DNA of 64,000 bases. Source: Streptomyces zaomyceticus (GTDB lineage Bacteria > Actinomycetota > Actinomycetes > Streptomycetales > Streptomycetaceae). The notes below the pieces were generated by a model. It was not told where the DNA came from and ran no database searches. It was given only the letters and a program-made list of their open reading frames with translations. The translations under genes were made by a program, and so were the position numbers. Below, piece by piece: positions 59,382 to 64,000 of this stretch (position 1 is the first letter of the stretch; the number at the start of each line of letters is the position of its first letter). Where the stretch lies: the NCBI RefSeq assembly GCF_014656215.1, contig NZ_BNBZ01000015.1, positions 122,500-186,499 on the forward strand, read 5' to 3'.

Positions 59382-59829
59382 GGTTCCATGGAAGGGACGG
59401 GGAGGACTCGACATATGAGGACGCGGGGTAGCGGCCGTCACAGACCGTGCACCGTGCAATCAGGATCCGCGAGAAGCGGATGAGTCCTTCCCGCCCCGGG
59501 CCTCCGCGCCTTCCCCGCCTCGTGCCTCCGCACCCCAGGGCCTCCGCGCCCCCGGCCTCCCAGCCCCGGGCCTCACCACCCCGCGTCTCCTTGTCCCACG
59601 CGTCCCCGCCCCGCGTCCTGCCGCCCCCCGACGCCCGGCCCGGGCCCGCGCCCACGGCCCCGGTGTCGTCGCCGCGGATGCCCTCCCGGCACCCCGGGCG
59701 GCCGCCGGGGCGTCGACCCCCTCCCCTTCGGGAACGCACACGCACCGCTCTCCGGATCCGCGTCGAGCACATCCGAACGCGCCCGGTACGGTGATCGCAA
59801 CAGTGAGCAGCGCCACCCGAAGGGACCGA
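59382..59829. other. Intergenic region with degenerate repeats
   Basis: No convincing gene. From about 59485 to 59640 the words GGGCCTC, GCGCCCC, CCGCGTC and CCCCGCC recur with a period near 15-18 bp. On the minus strand this reads as Gly/Glu/Ala/Arg repeats much like those in coding genes of this window. It may be a decayed gene end or non-coding repeat DNA. The promoter of the hydrolase gene is expected near its right end. Confidence 0.45.
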
Positions 59830-60924
59830 GTGATCGTGCCGACCGGAACCGCCGACGTACTCCTCCGGACGGAGGGCCGGGCCGGATTCATCACCCTGAA
59901 CCGCCCCCGCGCCATCAACGCGCTCACCCACGCCATGGTCCTCGCCGTCGACGCCGCCCTGACGGAATGGGAGCACGACCCGGCCGTCACGACCGTCGTC
60001 ATCGAGGGCGCGGGGGAGCGCGGTCTCTGCGCCGGCGGAGACATCCGCGCCATCCACGACGACGCCCGCGCGGGCGGATCGGCGTCCGAGGACTTCTGGC
60101 GCGACGAGTACCGGCTCAACGCCCGTATCGCCCGCTACCCCAAGCCGTACGTCGCCCTCATGGACGGCATCGTCATGGGCGGCGGCGTCGGCGTCTCCGC
60201 GCACGGCTCCGTCCGCGTCGTCACCGAACGCTCACGGATCGCCATGCCGGAGACCGGCATCGGCTTCGTCCCCGACATCGGCGGCACCCACCTCCTCGGC
60301 CGCGCCCCCGGCGAACTCGGCACCCACCTCGCCCTCACCGGCGGCCACGTCGGCGCCGCCGACGCGATCCTCACCGGCCTCGCCGACCACTTCGTGCCCT
60401 CCACCGAACTGCCCGCCCTGGTAGAGGACCTGACCCGCCTTCCGGCCGAGGAGGCCGTCGCCCGCCACACCACCACCGCCCCGCCCGGCGTCCTCGCCGA
60501 GCAGCGGGAGTGGATCGACGCCTGCTACCCGGCCGAGACCGTCGAGACGATCGTCGAGCGCCTCATCGACACCGGCGCGCCCGCCGCGAAGGAGGCGGCC
60601 ACCACCCTCCTCGCCAAGTCCCCGACCGCGCTCAAGGCGACCCTGGCCACCCTGCGCCGCTCCCGCGCCCTCGGCACCCTGGAAGAGGTCCTGGACCTGG
60701 AGTTCCGGGTCTCCTGCGCCGCGCTGCGCACCCCCGACCTCGTCGAGGGCATCCGCGCCCAGGTCGTCGACAAGGACCGCGACCCCCGCTGGACCCCCGC
60801 CACCCTCCCCGAGGTCACCGACGGGGCCGTCGCCCGCTTCTTCACCGCACCGCCCGGCGGCGACCTCGGTCTCGCCGCCGCCCGCCGGGCCCACGAGGAC
60901 CGGGCGACCCGGGACCGCGTGTGA
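59830..60924 (+). CDS. 3-hydroxyisobutyryl-CoA hydrolase / enoyl-CoA hydratase family
   Basis: A 364-residue crotonase-fold enzyme. GFITLNRPRAINALTHAMV, ERGLCAGGDIRAIHDDARAG and the catalytic-site ETGIGFVPDIGGTHLLGRAP match 3-hydroxyisobutyryl-CoA hydrolases of valine catabolism better than plain enoyl-CoA hydratases, because of the GGDI and long C-terminal part. GTG 59830 is chosen since AGGGA is just upstream; GTGs at 59791 and 59836 are also in frame. Its stop overlaps the glutaminase start (GTGA), so the two are coupled. Confidence 0.87.
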   Translation: MIVPTGTADVLLRTEGRAGFITLNRPRAINALTHAMVLAVDAALTEWEHDPAVTTVVIEGAGERGLCAGGDIRAIHDDARAGGSASEDFWRDEYRLNARIARYPKPYVALMDGIVMGGGVGVSAHGSVRVVTERSRIAMPETGIGFVPDIGGTHLLGRAPGELGTHLALTGGHVGAADAILTGLADHFVPSTELPALVEDLTRLPAEEAVARHTTTAPPGVLAEQREWIDACYPAETVETIVERLIDTGAPAAKEAATTLLAKSPTALKATLATLRRSRALGTLEEVLDLEFRVSCAALRTPDLVEGIRAQVVDKDRDPRWTPATLPEVTDGAVARFFTAPPGGDLGLAAARRAHEDRATRDRV

Positions 60925-61850
60925 CCACGAACGCCACCACCTCCTTCCAGCCCGTACTCGACCGGATCGCGGAGGAGATCGCCGAACTCACCGAGCGGGG
61001 CACCCCGGCCGACTACATTCCGGCCCTCGCCGCCGGCGACCCCACCGACTTCGGCATGGCCGTGGCGGAACTCGACGGCACCGTCTACGGGGTGGGGGAC
61101 TGGCGCCACCCCTTCTCCACCCAGTCCGTCACCAAGGTCTTCACCCTCGCGCTCGCCCTCGCGGGGGAGGGCGACACGCTCTGGGCCCATGTCGGCAGGG
61201 AACCGTCCGGCGACCCGTTCAACTCCCTCGTCCAGCTGGAGTACGAGAACGGCATCCCGCGCAACCCGTTCATCAACGCCGGTGCCCTCGTCGTCACCGA
61301 CCGCCTCCACCGGCTGACCGGCGACGCCTCCGGCAGCCTGCTCGCCTTCCTGCGCGCCGAGAGCGGCAACCCGGACCTCTCCTTCGACGCCGGCGTCGCC
61401 GCGTCGGAGGCCGCCCACGGCGACCGCAACGCGGCCCTCGCCCACTTCATGTCCTCCTACGGCAACATCACGGGACCCGTCCCCGACCTGCTGCGCGAGT
61501 ACTTCCGCCAGTGCTCCCTGGAAGCCTCCTGTGCCGATCTGGCCCTGGCCACCGGCTTCCTGGCCCGCCACGGACTGCGCGCCGACGGCTCACGGCTGCT
61601 GACCCGCAGCCAGGCCAAGCAGGTCAACGCCGTCATGCTCACCTGCGGCACCTACGACGCGGCCGGCGACTTCGCCTACCGGGTGGGCCTTCCGGGCAAG
61701 AGCGGGGTCGGCGGAGCCGTCGTCGCCGTCGTGCCCGGCCGCTGCACCCTCTGCGTCTGGAGCCCGGGTCTCGACAGCCGGGGCAACTCGGTGGCCGGTG
61801 TGACCGCCCTCGACCGGTTCACGACCATCACGGGCCTGTCCGTCTTCTGA
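60921..61850 (+). CDS. glsA: Glutaminase
   Basis: A 309-residue beta-lactamase-fold glutaminase (GlsA family) that hydrolyses glutamine to glutamate plus ammonia. The catalytic Ser-x-x-Lys is in FSTQSVTKVFTLALAL. Further conserved text: QLEYENGIPRNPFINAGALV, ASEAAHGDRNAALAHFM and VGLPGKSGVGGAVVAVVPG. The GTG at 60921 overlaps the stop of the preceding hydrolase gene by 4 bp. A hairpin follows the stop. No glutamine permease or other link to the hydrolase is visible. Confidence 0.93.
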   Translation: MTTNATTSFQPVLDRIAEEIAELTERGTPADYIPALAAGDPTDFGMAVAELDGTVYGVGDWRHPFSTQSVTKVFTLALALAGEGDTLWAHVGREPSGDPFNSLVQLEYENGIPRNPFINAGALVVTDRLHRLTGDASGSLLAFLRAESGNPDLSFDAGVAASEAAHGDRNAALAHFMSSYGNITGPVPDLLREYFRQCSLEASCADLALATGFLARHGLRADGSRLLTRSQAKQVNAVMLTCGTYDAAGDFAYRVGLPGKSGVGGAVVAVVPGRCTLCVWSPGLDSRGNSVAGVTALDRFTTITGLSVF

Positions 61851-61878
61851 CCCCTCCGTCTTCTGAACCGTCCGTCGT

Positions 61879-61906
61879 CGCGCCGGGCGGCATGCCGTCC
61901 GGCGCG
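61879..61906 (+). terminator. Hairpin after glutaminase
   Basis: CGCGCCGG (61879-61886) pairs with CCGGCGCG (61899-61906), and the enclosed CGGCATGCCG is itself a palindrome. It is 29 nt after the stop and before the NUDIX gene. Confidence 0.65.
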
Positions 61907-61955
61907 CTGGGCATGCTGCCCGGGTGGCCGCCCCGCCGGACCGAGGAGACCCCGT

Positions 61956-62444
61956 ATGACCGTCCCGACCCGCATCCGCACCTCCGCGAAGGCCGTCGTC
62001 CTCCACGAGGGCTCCGTCCTCCTCACCCGGAACATCTGGAACGGCAGAGAAGGCCGGTTCCTCCCCGGCGGCGGGCAGGAGACCGGTGAACTCCTGCCCG
62101 ACACGGTCCGCCGAGAGGTACGGGAGGAGACCGGGCTGACCGTCCGGGTCGGCCCGCTGCTCTGGGTCCTGGAGGGCTGGATCGACGACCCCGGCCCGCT
62201 GGCCGCGGAGAACCACCACCGGGTCGAGATCGTGTTCCTGTGCACCGTGGTCGGCAGCCCCGAACTCCTCGGCGGCACCGAGGAGGACGTCGACCAGATC
62301 GGACTCGACTGGGTTCCCCTGGAGAAGATCGCCTCGCTGGAGAGCCTCTCGCCCCGCTACCGCGACCACCTGGCGCTCCTCGCCTCCGGGGACATCCCCC
62401 GAGCGTCCTACCTGGAGCGCCGGTCCGTCCCTTCCCGATCCTGA
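61956..62444 (+). CDS. NUDIX hydrolase
   Basis: A 162-residue NUDIX enzyme. The box reads GGGQETGELLPDTVRREV followed by REETGL, with the Gly, Glu and REUxEExG residues in place. It hydrolyses a nucleoside-diphosphate-linked substrate; the class cannot be told. The start lies at ATG 61956, and the preceding bases carry a weak GAGGAG-type site. It lies on the plus strand and is convergent with the aldehyde dehydrogenase. Confidence 0.9.
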   Translation: MTVPTRIRTSAKAVVLHEGSVLLTRNIWNGREGRFLPGGGQETGELLPDTVRREVREETGLTVRVGPLLWVLEGWIDDPGPLAAENHHRVEIVFLCTVVGSPELLGGTEEDVDQIGLDWVPLEKIASLESLSPRYRDHLALLASGDIPRASYLERRSVPSRS

Positions 62445-62477
62445 CAGGCCCGCCCGGCGAGCTCCGGAGGAGACCCC

Positions 62478-63851
62478 CTAGCCCCGGCGCCCCAGCCGGA
62501 CCGTGACCGTCTTGGGCCGCTGGTACTCCTGGAGTGCCAGGGTGCTCAGATCGGTGCCGTGGCCGGAGGCGCCGCGGCCGCCGTGCGGAAGCTCCGCCGT
62601 CTGGACCAGATGGCAGTTGAGCCAGGTCTCGCCCGCGTCCAGGGCGGCGACCAGTTCGAGCCCCGTCGTGAGGTCGGTGGTCCACACGCTCGCGGCGAGC
62701 GCCTGCGGCACCCCGTTCGCCAGGGCCAGGGCGGCCGGGAGGTCATCGGTCCGCTGGACGGTGAGCAGCGGACCGAACACCTCCTCGGTGACGGCCGGAT
62801 CGTCGTCCGGGAGGTCCGCGAGGAGCGTCGTGGGCCGCCAGTGCCCCGCCTCCTCGCCCGGCGCCGGGGCGACGCCCCCGACGAGGTTCCGCTTGGCTCC
62901 CGAGGAGGCGATCAGCCGGTCGTAGCGGTCCGCCTGGTCCGGGTTGTTCAGCGGGCCGAAGTCCCGGCCCGCCAGCCGGGATCCCAGAGCCGCCGCCAGT
63001 CCCTCGACGGCGGCCTCGTAGTTCTCCGGCAGCGTGATGACCCGCGCCGGAGCGGCGCAGCTCTGCCCCGCGTTGTACGTGACGGCGTCCGCCAGTGACT
63101 CCCAGGTGTCGTCGGGCGCGTCCGGGAGGACGATCGCCGGGGCGTTGCCACCCAGCTCCAGACTGACCCGCCGCGTGCCCGCGCGCGTCGCCACGTCCGC
63201 CCCGGCCCGACCGCTGCCGGTGAACGCCACCATGTCCACCGCCGACTCCACGAGGAGCCGCCCGGTCTCCCGGTCGCCGGGAAGATGAACGAGGACGTCC
63301 CGGCCCAGGGCCCGCGCGGCGTGCTCCGCGAGGAGTTCGAGGCTGTCGGGGGTCGTCTCGGCCGGCTTCACCACCACCGTGTTCCCGGCCGCCAGGGCCG
63401 GCGCGCACCGCCAGGCCGCCATCAGCAGCGGATAGTTCCAGGGCACGACCACACCGACCACGCCGATCGGCTCCCAGCGCACCCAGCTCTCGTGTCCCGC
63501 CACCAGCAGGCCCGCGGCCGGTGCGGTGCGGGTCCGCGCCGCCATCGCGAAGAACCGGAACAGGTCCGCCACCTGCTCGATCTCGCCCGCGGTCTCCGAC
63601 TCCGGCTTGCCCGTGCCGGCCCGCTCACGGGCCGCGTACTCCGCCGCGTGCTCCTCGACCAGGCCCGCCAGGCGGTCCAGTCGACGCCCGCGGTCCTTGG
63701 GGGTCAGCGTGCTCCAGTCGGGCAGCGCGGCCCGAGCGGCGGACACGGCCGCCCCGACCTCGGGCAGCCGAGACCGCACGGAGGTACCGCGCGGCGCCCC
63801 GGTCCTGGGGTCGGTCAGATCGACGGGGGGTGTCGGGAGGATGGTGCTCAT
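62478..63851 (-). CDS. Aldehyde dehydrogenase (aminobutyraldehyde-type)
   Basis: A 457-residue NAD(P)-dependent aldehyde dehydrogenase. The catalytic Cys is in NAGQSCAAPARVI, the general-base Glu in LELGGNAPAIVL, and the cofactor loop in GVVVPWNYPLLMAAWRCAPA. VAFTGSGRAGADV is the second cofactor motif. It resembles the succinate-semialdehyde / gamma-aminobutyraldehyde group used in polyamine breakdown; the exact substrate is unclear. ATG 63851 follows AAAGG. The next minus-strand gene ends at 63931. Confidence 0.89.
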   Translation of the reverse strand: MSTILPTPPVDLTDPRTGAPRGTSVRSRLPEVGAAVSAARAALPDWSTLTPKDRGRRLDRLAGLVEEHAAEYAARERAGTGKPESETAGEIEQVADLFRFFAMAARTRTAPAAGLLVAGHESWVRWEPIGVVGVVVPWNYPLLMAAWRCAPALAAGNTVVVKPAETTPDSLELLAEHAARALGRDVLVHLPGDRETGRLLVESAVDMVAFTGSGRAGADVATRAGTRRVSLELGGNAPAIVLPDAPDDTWESLADAVTYNAGQSCAAPARVITLPENYEAAVEGLAAALGSRLAGRDFGPLNNPDQADRYDRLIASSGAKRNLVGGVAPAPGEEAGHWRPTTLLADLPDDDPAVTEEVFGPLLTVQRTDDLPAALALANGVPQALAASVWTTDLTTGLELVAALDAGETWLNCHLVQTAELPHGGRGASGHGTDLSTLALQEYQRPKTVTVRLGRRG

Positions 63852-63930
63852 GACGGCCTTTCGCGGGATCGATCGCATCGCTGCGCACAACGGGCTCGGT
63901 GGAGGGGACGCGGTGGAACCGCCGGGCGGG

Positions 63931-64000
63931 TCACACGTCGTACGAGCGCAGCCAGAGCTCCAGGGTGAGCACCAGCCACAACTTGCCTCCCTGCCGGGGC
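63931..64000 (-). CDS. C-terminal end of an asparagine-synthetase-type protein (partial)
   Basis: Only the last 22 codons plus the stop TGA (63933-63931) lie in the window. They encode RQGGKLWLVLTLELWLRSYD plus a final Val. The LWLLLTLELWLR-like end is what I recall for asparagine synthase/glutamine-hydrolysing amidotransferases, such as AsnB and N-acetylglutaminylglutamine amidotransferase. The gene is cut by the right edge, so the family assignment is tentative. It reads toward the aldehyde dehydrogenase, 79 bp away. Confidence 0.5.
   Translation of the reverse strand, partial: PRQGGKLWLVLTLELWLRSYDV

Noticed and set aside
59447..59794. Plus-strand frame in the 59382-59829 gap
   Set aside because: Pro/Arg-rich repeat translation with no ribosome site or family resemblance; treated as repeat DNA.

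Overview
The window reads as chromosome of a Streptomyces-type actinomycete. GC content is very high, third codon positions are almost all G or C, GTG starts are common, many genes overlap by 4 bp (ATGA/GTGA), and the gene families (Tat-secreted sulfatases, ectABCD, a SigB/SigF-type sigma factor, RsbW-like kinase, cholesterol oxidase, ROK regulator) are typical of that genus. About 50 protein genes are supported. I saw no rRNA, tRNA, CRISPR array, insertion sequence or clear prophage.

The most distinctive block is about 0.8-14.1 kb, a sulfate-ester acquisition locus. On the minus strand a TauD/AtsK-type 2-oxoglutarate dioxygenase overlaps a Cys-type sulfatase. Divergent from them is a ROK-family regulator. 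Then comes an operon made of a Tat lipoprotein binding protein, two permeases, a fused double ATPase, a formylglycine-generating enzyme (FGE) and a second sulfatase, with gaps of 1-3 nt or 4-nt overlaps. Ahead of it lies a short, apparently leaderless reading frame with the His-Val-Asp-Leu-x-Arg...Cys pattern I recall for actinobacterial sulfur-gene leader peptides. This suggests cysteine-responsive control. A third, Tat-exported sulfatase with a carbohydrate-binding-type C-terminus lies at 18.8-21.1 kb next to a type-B carboxylesterase.

14-31 kb is mixed metabolism: DinB-like and NTF2-like proteins, MFS exporters, a universal stress protein with an APC permease, an RraA-like protein, OsmC, a glutamine-amidotransferase-like protein, a two-subunit molybdenum hydroxylase and a MerR/MFS divergent pair.

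31-42 kb holds envelope and stress functions: a von Willebrand A membrane pair, a small secreted protein, a flavodoxin-like reductase, N-formylglutamate amidohydrolase, an RsbW-like kinase divergent from a SigB-family sigma factor, then ectABCD with a SigB-like promoter, and a secreted endonuclease I.

42-48 kb carries an Asn to Asp to fumarate pathway (asparaginase and aspartase, with a divergent Lrp/AsnC regulator) and a Tat-exported cholesterol oxidase whose -10 region overlaps a KstR-like palindrome. 48-54 kb contains a dehydrogenase/CMD operon, a GNAT enzyme, an L,D-transpeptidase-like lipoprotein, type II NADH dehydrogenase, a beta-propeller lipoprotein and a small protein phosphatase.

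55.4-58.4 kb is a second unusual block: a T4 Rnl1-like RNA ligase, a T4 Pnkp-like kinase-phosphatase 2 nt downstream, and an RNase HI with a Cys/His tail, together a possible RNA-repair module. The right end has a GNAT enzyme, 3-hydroxyisobutyryl-CoA hydrolase, glutaminase, a NUDIX hydrolase, an aldehyde dehydrogenase and the 3' end of a probable asparagine-synthetase-type gene cut by the window edge. A recurring oddity is short in-frame tandem repeats (often an 18-bp period) in unrelated proteins.
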